Origin: Vitellaria paradoxa | Taxonomy: Eukaryota; Streptophyta; Magnoliopsida; Ericales; Sapotaceae | Direction of reading: 5' to 3' | DNA: 64,000 nt | Assembly (NCBI GenBank): GCA_019916065.1 | Contig: CM034240.1 | Location: forward strand, 44,528,026 to 44,592,025 | Shown here: piece after piece, positions 50,201 through 61,641 of the stretch | Position numbering within the stretch: the stretch's first letter is position 1 | Layout: every line of letters begins with the position of its first letter | The notes under the pieces: generated by a model | The model's input: the letters and a program-made list of their open reading frames with translations, nothing else | The model's database searches: none | Told to the model about the DNA's origin: nothing | Made by a program: the position numbers and the translations under genes

Positions 50201-53200
50201 AATTTCATGTAAAAATATATATTGTGAGTTTCTACCCTTATTTGGGATTGATCATTTAGTTTGCTACCTAAAGTGCACTTCTATATATATGCATATATTC
50301 ACGAACAAAGACTCCTAAATTTGCTTACCTTCGATATCTCAACAGGCTTGAAATTGGACCTGAATACCCTAATCAATCTCTCACAAGCATAGATTGTGAT
50401 TGGAACTGCCAAATACATCCATGTCTGCCAGTTCAAAGAATGGGTGAGGATTCATTTCATGCTAATCAATATCATCATAAGATCATAGTTAAATGTGGGT
50501 TTGGAGTGGAAAATGTAGCTACTAACCGTTTCATTGTACCATTTGTGAGTCAGGTAAAGCTTGACACCATGAGCAATGAGCAGAGAATAGACAATAACAA
50601 AGAGGTGGTGCGAATACCAGAAGGCATTAAATCCAATTAGCTTCTTGATGAGTTGGGAAGACCAGAAGGCACTGAATCCAGTGGGCTTCTTAGAGGGTTC
50701 AGTCTGGTTGACACTTTTTTCCCTTAACCATGGGGATGCTAGGGTGAAGGCTATTGACATCAACACTACCATGATAATCCCACTCACTCCTTCAAAACTC
50801 TTCACAAAGTGCCAGTAGCTTGAAGGCTGGGGCCCAAAATACTGAACCATTGGTGCATACTTGGTAGGACTTGCATCAAGAAGGCGAGGAAAGTCGCATG
50901 CTAAATGACAAATTGAGTGTGTTGCAACTCCAATTGCAACTGCCACTGCTATCATCTACAAAGAAATAACACCAATATTGTTTAGTACATCAACTGCCAA
51001 CAACTTAATTGTGCATACCAACGCAAGTGGTGGATGAGACTAGAATTAATTTGGGAGGTTACTCGTCATTAAAAAATAAAAAAAATATTTATATATATAA
51101 GGGTTAGAAACTTAGAATTACTTGGTGGAAATTGATGTTGTCATCAAATGGAACGGCAACTCCTAATTTGGTCTTGTTTCTGAGCCACGTGATGGTGTTT
51201 CTGCAGACAGGGAGTAAAATCAGTGCCATGTTCAACTTGAGAATCTCGGCCGCACCCTTTGCCGTGCAAACGCAATAACCCATTACATCATATGCTGCTC
51301 TGTTTTGATATTGAACAAACTTCCATGCAAATAGACCCAGCATAGCCCCAATCCAGGCTGCCACCAGCCATACTCTCTGCCAGTTGTCTTGTAAGAAGTA
51401 CTCCGTGTTTCGATACCATCTTCTTAACGGGCTACTTTCCTTTGTAGGCTCAGGCTTCTGGCTAATCCCATCTTGTCTTGCATATTTGCTTGCCAGCAAA
51501 ATATGCCTTTTCAGGTTTTCTATCTGTTCACCATGCATCAATAATCATCAAATTCTGACCAAACCTTAGGTAAAGTTTGGAGAGAGAGAGAGAAGTTAGC
51601 TAACTGTTAGTTACTAAAAAGTTAATTTGTTTTTTATGGTTAGAAAGTGAAAAAAGATAAAAATTTAAAACTTTTTTTTTTAAATTTGATACTTTTACCT
51701 TTTATGGTTTAAAAAAATGTTAAAATATAAGAAGATAAATTTAATCATTTTAGAAGAAAAAAAAAAAAAAAAAAAAAACTAAACAGTTAGAAATTGAGAA
51801 GTTAAGATGCATCCTAAACACAGTCATATATATTGAGGGTTGCTGATTTCCAACCGATAAATGGATATTATCAGACTTTTGATTTGAAACTGAAAAATTA
51901 TATTTTTTTTAGATTTTTTATATGAATTTTTATTAATATATATATATATATTTATTTATTTAACTTTTAAGTGTGTTATTTACATTCATAAAAAAAAAAA
52001 ACTTTCAAATAAAAAATTTATGTACATATGAAAAAAAAATTAATTTTATAAAAAAAGCTTTGCGTAGACATGAAAAAAACTAACTTAAGAAAAATAACAT
52101 TTTTCATTCACAGGTGAATTTTTTATTTGTTTCTTTTATAATTTTTTTATGAATATGAATAACATATTTAAAAGTAATTCAATAAAAAAAATCAAAATTT
52201 GGTTAAAAAATTATAAGAAAAAAAAAAAAAAAACTGGCTAGTGGTGGATTCCCTAACCAATTTAATTATCTTACGTGGAGTAGCATTTACCTTAATATAT
52301 CCATTATTTTCAGGGTCTAATTTTTCCATGAACAATTCTGCGCATATATCAGCATTTTTTTGTATAGTTGACAACGTGTTGGTAGAAGCACTCAGACTGA
52401 TAATCTGCAAATGTAAATATGAAATTATTTATTTATTACTGGCATATGCTACTTCGAAAGTGAAAACAAACTTTGGAAATAATAAATTTGAGGCATGCTT
52501 AAAAAGTCAACTTTTGAGGCATGCTTAAAAAGTTAACTTTGCCTTGGCTCATCTTTAAATTCTTCAAAATTAATTGTGTTTAGAGTGATAAAAAGTGAGA
52601 TAAAATATAGTTTGAGAAAATTTTTTATATTTGGTACATACATCTCAAATCACATTTTTTAAAGATGAACAGTAAAATTTTCGTTCCGACGAATTGGATT
52701 TCCACTTGGGCAGATTTAAAATTTTGTATTAGTCATGACCTCTTTGCAGACCAAACCGGATTCGAAACAGTTTCTACAATCCCTTTGGGTAGAAGTTGGG
52801 TGTGCGAATCCGTCAGAACGGTTTCTACAGCCTCACAAAAAATAACCACATTGGATGTCATTCAGTAGTTTGAGAGTCCATTGTGAGAATGGTAAAAAAA
52901 TTTTTACTATTTAATTAATTGAATTCCAATTATCAACTTTTCTTTAGAAGATATTAAATTTTTTTTGAATTTCGAGAAAGTAAAAATATGTAAAAATATA
53001 ATAGAGATTTTCAAAACTTTTTAGATATTTTTACCAAAATTTAGTACATCAAACACACCCTAAATATAACAGAGAAGTTCAGTCAACAAGCCTACACTTA
53101 CCTCCCTCATTTCTTCCTTGGTGATTCTCCCATCTGCATCTTTATCAATCCTGCCCATCATTAATTAAACCGATTATTATAATATATTAACAACATAGGA

Positions 53201-54170
53201 AGGCATTTGTGTTGTTTGGACTTATAATAATGTTTATTTGTATTTATATGTAGATATTTCAAAATCTAATAAAAATATATTAAATAATTAATTTATCTTT
53301 TAAAAAATCAAATATTATAAATTTTGAATTCGTTTATTAATTTTTTTAATAAATAAAGATCGTATTTGAACGATTATTGTGTTGCGCTCACTATTGGTAA
53401 AGTTAATTACTTACATGTCAACGAAAGTTTCAAGCCGAGAATCGAAGCTCTGGTCAGAGATTCGGTCCCAAATTTCTTTTAGCTGATCCTTGTTGATTGA
53501 ATCACCCGCTATTTCCCGCCTCCGGGCAAGTGCATCGAAAAGCTCCTCAGCAAATTGTTCGGAATTTTTCATTCCTGCCATTACAGTCCAGGGATAAAAA
53601 AATGTAAAATAAATAAATAAAACGTGAATCAACGCAGATATTTAATTACAGTTCTTGACTACCGATGCATTCACCGAAGTGTGAACGAAGAAGCAAGCCA
53701 TTGGTGGAGGCGGTGAGGGCGTTGAACCGCTCCTCTACGGCGGTCCAGCCATCGCCGCCGGTGAAATGGTTCCCCCGCGGAGCATGAACCGCCGTGGACT
53801 TCGTCCGGTCGAGGCGGCCGCGTTTATGGTTTACTAGCTTCGGGGACGAGTCCAAACGCTTGAGCTCAATAGACAATTGCCTCATTGCAGGCCAAGAAGA
53901 ACGGGACGAAGGCCTCATCTCATGACCACTGGCAAGCGAGGTCAAATTCTCCGGACCTTCGTTGCCCGCTCCTCCGGCTGGCTTGACGCTGTGAAGAACC
54001 ATGGAGTCATTACTGACCTCCAGAGTGAGTTCAAATAAGGATTGGTCACCACCACTTCCGCCGCCACCGGCTACGACGGCGGCTGAGTGATGGATATTGA
54101 ATCCAGTAGACTCAACGGAGTGATGGTGGCGGTGGTCTTGATGAGTCGCCGTCCCCTCGTCTTTTCCCAT
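47263..54170 (-). CDS. RBOH: Respiratory burst oxidase homologue (plant NADPH oxidase)
   Basis: Twelve GT-AG exons join in frame to 903 residues: 54170-53663, 53574-53415, 53150-53102, 52404-52291, 51523-51122, 50955-50527, 50424-50329, 50195-50083, 49937-49835, 49445-49372, 48654-48101, 47372-47263. The enzyme passes electrons from NADPH across the plasma membrane to make apoplastic superoxide. Visible are a Gly-rich N-terminus with LDRTKST; EF-hand 1, a full 12-residue loop Asp225-Glu236 ([12 protein letters not shown]); a weaker EF-hand 2 at 269-280; haem histidines His410, His424, His527 and His540 by spacing; FAD motif HPFSITSAP (625-633); NADPH motifs DGPYGAPAQ (690-698) and [10 protein letters not shown] (708-717), with Ser711 where RBOHs usually have Leu; and the C-terminal FEFHKENF. 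Exon 10 is only 74 bases and easily missed. Odd: 15 residues are duplicated in tandem at 500-529. Closest in feel to the RBOHA/C/D/H group; the exact orthologue is undecided. Confidence 0.95.
49020..49310. repeat. Tandem duplications inside RBOH intron 10
   Basis: ATAATGAAAGGATTTCTAAG occurs twice (about 49016 and 49105) in an approximately 90-base duplicated unit. Next, ATTCTTATATATAT with GCTAGCCTAGTTAT(T/C)CCA is also doubled at about 49212-49300. No effect on the exons. Confidence 0.7.
50616..50705 (-). repeat. 45-bp in-frame tandem duplication in RBOH exon 6
   Basis: Two 45-base units abut at residues 500-514 and 515-529 and agree at 35 of 45 positions by eye. Their peptides are [15 protein letters not shown] and [15 protein letters not shown]. 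The second unit is the canonical one; it carries His527. Confidence 0.85.
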
Positions 54171-54263
54171 TTTCTGCGTTTGGTGATGTACACAACCGCA
54201 ACGCTCACGCGTTCCTTTATGTAATATTACGTGTGTGGAAAACTGCGTCTATGTGTAGAGGTG

Positions 54264-54280
54264 TCTGGCTTATATAATGC
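54264..54280 (-). promoter_or_regulatory. TATA box of the RBOH gene
   Basis: The minus strand reads ATTATATAAGCC about 100 bases upstream of the RBOH start codon, directly after a GCGCGCGC tract. Position and sequence fit a plant TATA box. No transcript evidence is available. Confidence 0.5.
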
Positions 54281-54299
54281 GCGCGCAACCGCTAGTTTA

Positions 54300-57200
54300 T
54301 AAGTTTGGTCTGGAATAGTTGGTAAAAAAAATTAAAAAAACCCGACGACGTTGACGTCCAGTGACTCCCATCTAGTCATCCAACAAATTTAGGCATCGTT
54401 TGGCTAATTTATTAATTTGTAAAATTATTAAATTTATCTTTTTATATTTTAATTTTTTAAAAATTTTTAACGACAAAAATGTCAAATTAATCAAAACTAA
54501 AAATTCACCTAAAATAACTGTTTTTTTTTTCCTTTTCTAAACACAAAAATAACTACCTTATTTTTAACCAACCAGTTGCTAACTAGTTAAAAATAAACCA
54601 ACTACTTTCCTTCTTAAACTAAGACTTAGGGTCCGTTTGAGAAGAGTAGCTAATGGCTGCTTCAACAGTGGTTGGACTTTTTTACCTTTTTATATTTTAA
54701 TCTTTTTTTAAATTTTCAAGGGTAAAAATATCAATTTAACAAAAATAAGTTAGCCACCTAAAAAAAAGTCACTTTTTTTTTTCTTTCCCAAATACAAAAT
54801 TAACTACCTTTTTTTAGCGAGCTACTAGCTATTAACCACTTTTTTTTTTTCCTTCTCAAATACAAAATTAACGAGTTACTAACCATTAACTATTAACTAA
54901 TGCTAATTGTTCCCAAACGGAGCGTTAGGCTGTCTTCTGCACATGTCTGTATTTTCCAACAAACTCTCAGCAAACACGAATTCCGTATCATATCACCACA
55001 TTTTGTGTAAACATCTAGCATTTTGCTTAAGTAAAACGAGTGTTACTCCTCACAAGTTTAACACTTAAATAAAATCAATTATGTACTCAAATAATTATGA
55101 ATTGGAGTAGTTATTTAATTATAAGTTCAAAAAATTATACTTATTTATGCAAAATGATATGAAATCAAAATTTTTAATTAAAATATTGAGTGAAATTGTT
55201 GATCATGGTAGATTTATTGTTGACAATCACTTTTAAATAATTATTTATTAAAATGAAATTATTGTGGTATTTGGATGATCAACTTTTACAAAAAGTTGAC
55301 GTAAAAGTGATACTTAACTAAATTTAGTTGGAGAAAGTTAAAAAATAATTGATAAAATTAGAATTTTTTTAGTATTTTTTGGTGTGTAAACCAAACACTC
55401 CTTATATTACAAAAATATTGTGATCATGTTAGCTAAATTTAGTTGGCGGATCTAGGTCTGATCTACACTAAATTCATTAGATTTAGCTTCAATTATAATG
55501 AATATGATCATGATTCAAAAATAATTGGATCAAATTTATAAGATTCGGTTCAAATGTATATATCCGGTGAATTCTGCTTATTTTGAAATTTTTATTTTTA
55601 AATTATCATTTTATAAAAATAAATTATATATTTTATTTAAAATATATTATTTTTATTCCGAAGTTCAGACATCCACGTTGGATTTTAATATTGGAAGCCA
55701 ATTTTGAAACACGGTTCTAAACTCAAAAGCGAATTTGGAAATGTGGTTTTAAATTTTTAGTACTGTTACGAATTAATTGAAAATCTGAAGTCTGTAAAAT
55801 TTGCTAGATGATTTCCAAATCAGTAGCACTATGGCTCCGTTTAGATCCGTTTAGATGGCAAAAAATTCTTAAAAACGGTAAAAAATATTAAAAAATTTAA
55901 AAATTATTCACTTTTTATCTCATTGTACGAATTACAAACTCACAACTTATCTTATTTTATATTATTTTATCTAATTTTTTGTCACTTTAAACTTACCCTA
56001 TATTACCCAAAAAAAAAAAAATTATTAAGAATATCAATTCAAAGTCATGTGAATGGATCGTGGCATAACTTCAGAGAGAGTCTGTGAATGTATATATAAG
56101 TATACAGGCGGTGGTGTTCATCAAGTTGCTGTGGTGTTTAACACCTACACGAACGAATTAGAACTCGACGCAAACCACATCACAATCGACACAATAAGAT
56201 AATTTTTTTATTTTTAAAATTTTTATTTTTATTTTTAAATGTTTTATTTTTAAAATAATGAGTTTAACGGATGATTTAGATTCAGATCTATTAGTTTTTG
56301 AATCTAATAGATCTAGATCTATTGAGTCACAGATTTAATTGAACGGATTTGATTTAATACTATTGGATCTAATCTAGTACTTCTTGATCTGCTAAAATTA
56401 GAGAGAAAGAAATGTCCACTATTCTCATTATTCTCGTTTCTTGAGACAAAGAACCAATATAAAAAAGACTAAAAGGTGGTGTTAGGCACACAAAAAAAAA
56501 AATTAATTTTTACCAATTTTTTCTAAATTTTTCCTCCCAAAAACAAAATTAATTTTGATCAATTTTTTTCAATATTCTCTCAATTTTCTCCAACTTTTAA
56601 AATTTTTTATCAAATACTTAATTAATTATTAAAGTGTCATGTCTTGACTCTATATATAAGATTATATTTTTATTTATGGTGCCGAAATAATGGCCCCTAA
56701 ATTGATAAATAAGTAAACAATATTTCAGGAAAGCCAAGCCTTTGGTGAGAAGCCATTGATGATGTCATTAATTAGAATAACTTTGGCTAATTCATAATAC
56801 AATATTCTTTGACGATTATAATTAATAATAAGCAAAACCACAAGCACCTCCGAAATTTTAGTAGTCAGTTTACAATATTAATCGAATAATTAATGCTACG
56901 TCAAGCCAACGTAACTAAAATAAGTTAAATCACTTATGGGTCTATTAATTAAAAAAAAATTTTAAAGTTTATTTTAATTATAACTCTATAACTGTTTTAC
57001 TAATTTTTTTTTTTACTTTTTGCTGTAATTTTATGATTTAAAATTAAATTTAATTAACTCGTAATTAAAATATTAATTGGTAAAACATTAATTAAATAAA
57101 TAAAAAAACAAATTCAAAATAAAGTGATTCTTTACGCGTAGAACTAAATCCCTGCGAATCCCTCCATGTTCCTTCCTAGCTCTAGTTGTGTAGTCCAAAC

Positions 57201-57450
57201 TGGCATCGAGTTGGAAACAAACAAAAAACAAATGGGAAAGGATTTGAAATTACTCATCCCAACTACTAAAGTTGTTATTGTTCATATAAAGGCAAATCAA
57301 TGGTCGTTGCAGCAAAACTTGTCAGAGGGCGTAAAAAAATAAAATAAAATAAAATAAAAAGACAATGGTTGGGAGGAGGACACTACGCTGACTAAATTGC
57401 ATTCACACGCGAACCTTCTGTTGACGCCGCGAGAAGGTCAACGCATGGCC
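54300..57450. other. RBOH upstream and gene-free intergenic DNA
   Basis: No gene recognised. A repeated AACTACC / GCTAACTA-type block lies at about 54400-54920, with two or three related copies of CTTTTTACCTTTTTATATTTTAAT. A diverged GTTTGGAG-family MITE is at about 55833-55997. The rest is AT-rich. Confidence 0.55.
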
Positions 57451-57454
57451 AAGG

Positions 57455-57815
57455 CCCCATTTGACATCAAAATAAATTTCTAAAAATCTATATAAATTTC
57501 CAACAACCCCTTTATATTTAATTTTTCTGTTATAACTAATTTCAAAAAATTTTAATATTTAACTAAAAAAATAAAAAATCTGGAAATAAGTTAACCGAAT
57601 GTGTAAATTTTTTATACAATCATATTCTACGTGTCGAGAACTTTCAAATGAGTACCATTGTCGTTATTTTTGTCAATTTTTTCGAATCCGTGGGAACAGA
57701 TTTGAAAAACTGTTCCCACGGTTTGCGACTTTTTAAAAAAATAGCGCTAAAATTAGCCCCAAACCACATTTTATCTTAATTTATTTTATTTTTTTTACTC
57801 CAAACGGGGCCTAAG
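57455..57815. mobile_element. MITE of the GGCCCCGTTTGG family, copy 2 (inverted)
   Basis: Ends are AAGGCCCCATTTGAC and CCAAACGGGGCCTAAG, a clear terminal inverted repeat. The interior matches copies 1 and 3 in reverse (GTGGGAACAGATTTGAAAAA, TTAACCGAATGTGTAAA). About 360 bp, non-coding. Confidence 0.8.
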
Positions 57816-57819
57816 AACA

Positions 57820-58025
57820 TCTCTGCTAGGATTTTTATTTTTGAAATATAATTTTAAAAATTAAAATTATATTTTTAATTTTTAAACTTTTATAAAAATT
57901 CATCCAAGAATCGAGATTAAAACATTTTAATCTCGATTCTTGGATGAATTTTATAAAAATGTAAATATTGAAAATGTAACTTTAATTTAACTCCTAAAGT
58001 TGATTTTTAACTTTAGAATCCTATC
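57820..58025. repeat. Fold-back element around a 28-bp perfect palindrome
   Basis: Arms 57895-57922 and 57925-57952 are perfect reverse complements of 28 bases separated by only CA. The pairing continues imperfectly outward, and the outer ends GCTAGGATTTTTA and (reversed) GATAGGATTCTAA suggest a small stem-loop MITE of about 200 bp. Confidence 0.7.
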
Positions 58026-59130
58026 ACCCCAAATTTATACCTTGTTAATTAAATTTTTTTTTTCACTTTTAACGCTCTATTGGAGTTTTAAATTTTATCA
58101 AAAAATATTAAAAATATTTAAAAATTTTAACTTTTTGTCTAAATATAGAATTAGGAAACTATTATTTTTATCAATTTTTATTAACTTTTTTGCTACTCCA
58201 AACGCATTATAAGTCAAATTTTTTATAGCCTTTTTTTTTTTTTCTTCATAGAGAACATGTAGAGTGTTTTTTCATATTTAAGAGAGCACTAATCATCTAC
58301 CTAAAATTTTTAATGCAAAAAGAAAGTATTTCTAATTATTACTTTATTTAATTTTTTGGAAAAAAATTAAGAAATATTTAATGGTTTGAGTAATTAAAAT
58401 TTTTTTGATAAAATCAGTTGAATAGATAAGCTGTGATATAGGAAAGCGATATCCTTTAAACTATTTTAAAGAATTTGTTTAAGGAATCCATTAACCCATT
58501 ACAACCTAATAAAGGAGAAACGTCCGAACCGTAAGATCCTGAAATACTTTTAATTAAACACATAAAAGTTGCACATGCGAAAAAATGCCAGAAATTTCTA
58601 AAAATTTTACTTCCAAACACAATTCAACTTTCTCCATTTTTTTCTATTTTTATTAATTTTTTTAAATTTTCTTCAACTTTTATCAATTTTCTCAAATTTT
58701 TACAAATTTTTATTAAATATACAACTTTTTTACAAAAATGACACATCACGGTACCAAAACAAAAGTTGTAAAAAATTTACTTTTTTGATTTATCAAACAA
58801 CACTTAGGGTGCATTTAGGAAGTTTAGTGAGCTTCTCAATTTTCTGGTTACCAGTTTTTTGATTTTTTCTAAAATGACCAAATTTATCATTTTGTTTTTT
58901 TAAAAAATAAATGATCAAATTTACTTTTTTCATTTTTTATTTCTTTTAGATCATGAAAAGTAAAGTGTCAAATTAACAAAAAAAAATCAAAAAAAAATTA
59001 AATACTCAAAAGTTAACTTTTTTTTTTCTTAAAAAAAATTAACTTTTTAATAATTGATTAATAATCAATTATTAAAAAACTCAACTTTTTTCCTTTCCCA
59101 AACTAAGAATAAAAAGCGGAGAAAAAGAGG
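58026..59130. other. Gene-free AT-rich stretch
   Basis: Holds a diverged MITE-like segment at about 58070-58212 (ends TATTGGAGTTTTAAA and CTACTCCAAACGCATT) and long A/T runs. No gene is recognised. Confidence 0.5.
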
Positions 59131-59135
59131 ATTGG

Positions 59136-60045
59136 GAGCGTGGCTGATGCATAGTGCACCAGACCAAGGTCAAGTGATAAATCTTGGTTATTATATTTTC
59201 TTTCAAGAAATTCAGTTTTTTTTTTTGGCTTCGACTGTCTATTGATCCTCTCTTTTATTTCAAATTTTGTTAATACTAAAAATTATTTTTTAATCATAAT
59301 TTTTAATAAATATAAACTAGAGTATTTTTAAAAATAAAAATAATAAAAAATAATAGACTAGTAACTAAAAATAAAGAAAAGATGTAGTAAATTTACCTTT
59401 AATCAAACTAATTATGTACAAGTGAACTTTATTTAATTTTAATTTTTTGTAAAAAAATTATATTTTTTATGTGAACTCTCATATTTGAAAATTTTTTACC
59501 TGTTTAAAAATTATCAAAAGAGTAGATTAGGAGATCAATTAGAGTGGCTTCATTAAAAGTATGCAAATTAACGAGAGAGTAGCTTCTTTAAAAGTAAACG
59601 TAACAACTTTAAAATGTTTTTATTTTTAAAAATGTTTTTATTTTGATAAGTTTTAAATAGATAAAAAAATTAAATATAAGAGTCCACATAAAATTGTAAT
59701 ATTTTTTTACAAAAATTAAAATAAAATAAAATTCACTTCTTGGCAATTCATTTGATAAAAGACAAATTCATTATATTTTTATTCTTAGTCACTAGTCCAT
59801 TGTTTTTTTATTATTTTTATTTGTTTTAAAAAATATTTTAATTTATATTTATTAAAAATTTATAAATTAAAAAATAATTTTAAGTGATAACAACATCAGA
59901 AATAAGAGAGAGGATCTATGGAAGAGAGTTGAAGAAGGAAGAAAAAAAATGAACTAACGAGAGCCGTTGGATTTGTTTGAAAAGGACAAAAAAAAAAAAA
60001 AAAACTAACCATCAAGATTTATCACTTGACCGGTGTACACGCTCG
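59136..60045. mobile_element. Large fold-back transposon with arms of about 370 bp
   Basis: The outer arms share GGTCAAGTGATAAATCTTG (59169 on; reverse complement ending near 60033). Further pairs run inward in mirror order: GATCCTCTC(T/C)(T/C)TTATTTC, TTTTTAATAAATATAAA, GACTAGT(A/G)ACTA, then TTTAATTTT(A/-)ATTTTTGTAAA and ATGTG(A/G)ACTCT. The unpaired centre is only about 100 bases. No coding region. Long-arm structure suggests a Foldback or Mutator-like element; no target duplication was found. Confidence 0.7.
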
Positions 60046-60080
60046 TAATAACTTTCAACTCGAAACAATCCCTAACCCAT

Positions 60081-60111
<31 letters not shown>

Positions 60112-60746
60112 TTTTAATTGCCAAACTTTAGTTTGCGAAGCTGCATGGAATCCGCTTAGGTCCCATCTAAGACACTAAATCTATTAAAATTTATTAATTT
60201 GAATTAATTTTTTATATTTTTTTAATTAAATTTTTGACATATTACTTTTATATTATATCTTTCTATTTTTATTGTATTTTTGACTTTTTGTCAACTAAAT
60301 ATACCCTTATTCTCAATTGGATCGAGCCCAGCCGTTGAAAGAAGATTTATTATTCCAAGTGTAACATTTGTCTATCTTTTCACACCCACTCTGCCAACAT
60401 TATGAAATTAAACGCGCTAATGATCAAAACAGAAGGCTGAATTAATATAATAACAACAATACAACCGACATTATTCTTTCTCCACGACAACGGGGCAAAA
60501 GCGCGGTCGTTGCCTTCAATTTGTAAAGGTAGAAAAGACGAGACATTAGTCGTTGAAGTCTCAGCCTGTTTGAGGTCATTCTTTAATCCTTCGTACTTAT
60601 AATAAGGTCAACTGGAGACAGTTGGACTGTTTTTGGGATGTGTTTTTAACTGTTACCGCAGCTATTTTAATATATATATATATAATACATATATTTATTA
60701 TATATATACTCGTTATATGATTTATGCGATGCATAGATTTATAATA
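60046..60746. other. Gene-free stretch
   Basis: Contains a C-run passing into (CT)n at about 60080-60110 and an (AT)n tract at 60670-60710. No gene is recognised. Confidence 0.55.
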
Positions 60747-61110
60747 ATGATCCCGTTTGGAATAAGAAAAAATGAGATAAATCGAGATAAAATGTGATTT
60801 GAGATCAATTTTGGCACCCTCTTTTTCTGAAAAGTCGCAAACTGTGGGAACGATTTTCTAAATCCGTTCTCACGGATTCAAAAAAATTCACAAAAAATAG
60901 TGACAATGGTACTCGTTTGAAAGCTCTCGACACGAAAATATGATTGTATAAAAAATTTACACATTCGGTTAATCTATTTTCAGATTTTTATTTTCTCTAA
61001 AATATTGAAATTTTTTGAAATTAGTGATGGCAGGAAAATTAGATGTAAAGGTGTTGTTGGAGATTTATAGAAATTTTAGAGGTTTATCTTGATGCTAAAC
61101 AGGGCCATTA
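60747..61110. mobile_element. MITE of the GGCCCCGTTTGG family, copy 3
   Basis: Left end ATCCCGTTTGGAATAAG and right end GCTAAACAGGGCC; the interior matches copy 1 over its whole length (TGGGAACGATTTTCTAAATC, TACTCGTTTGAAAGCTCTCG). Non-coding. Confidence 0.75.
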
Positions 61111-61641
61111 TATGACTAATTTGAGTGTACTATCATATACTAAAAGAGTTAAATTGTAAAAATATTTTTGAAAGTAATATATATTGTTGTTTATGCAAAT
61201 TCAATCAAATAGTGAAAATAAATTAAAATATTGATACCATTAATAGTATCGATTCGATTAAATTTAAATCTAATAATAAATAAAAAGAAAAGAAAAAAAT
61301 CAAAAAGACTGAAGAATAGCAATACTTACTCATATAATTAAATAATTTTTAAAATATTATTTTACTCTTCTTACCACAGTATATATATATATCAATTACA
61401 TATAAAAACTTACAAAATATATATCAATTACATATAAGAATTTTAAAAATAAAATTTTAATACATACCTAACAAATTACAAAGTTGAAAAGAATATTATG
61501 ATAAAATTCTCCAATAAATTTGAAGAAAAGCAAATATTGTATCATTTATAGATTTTACATGCAGTAGAGTCTTATTTTATTTAGATTAGAATATTATTTA
61601 AAAATACTATCTTATTTCGATTATAATACCATTTTGACATA

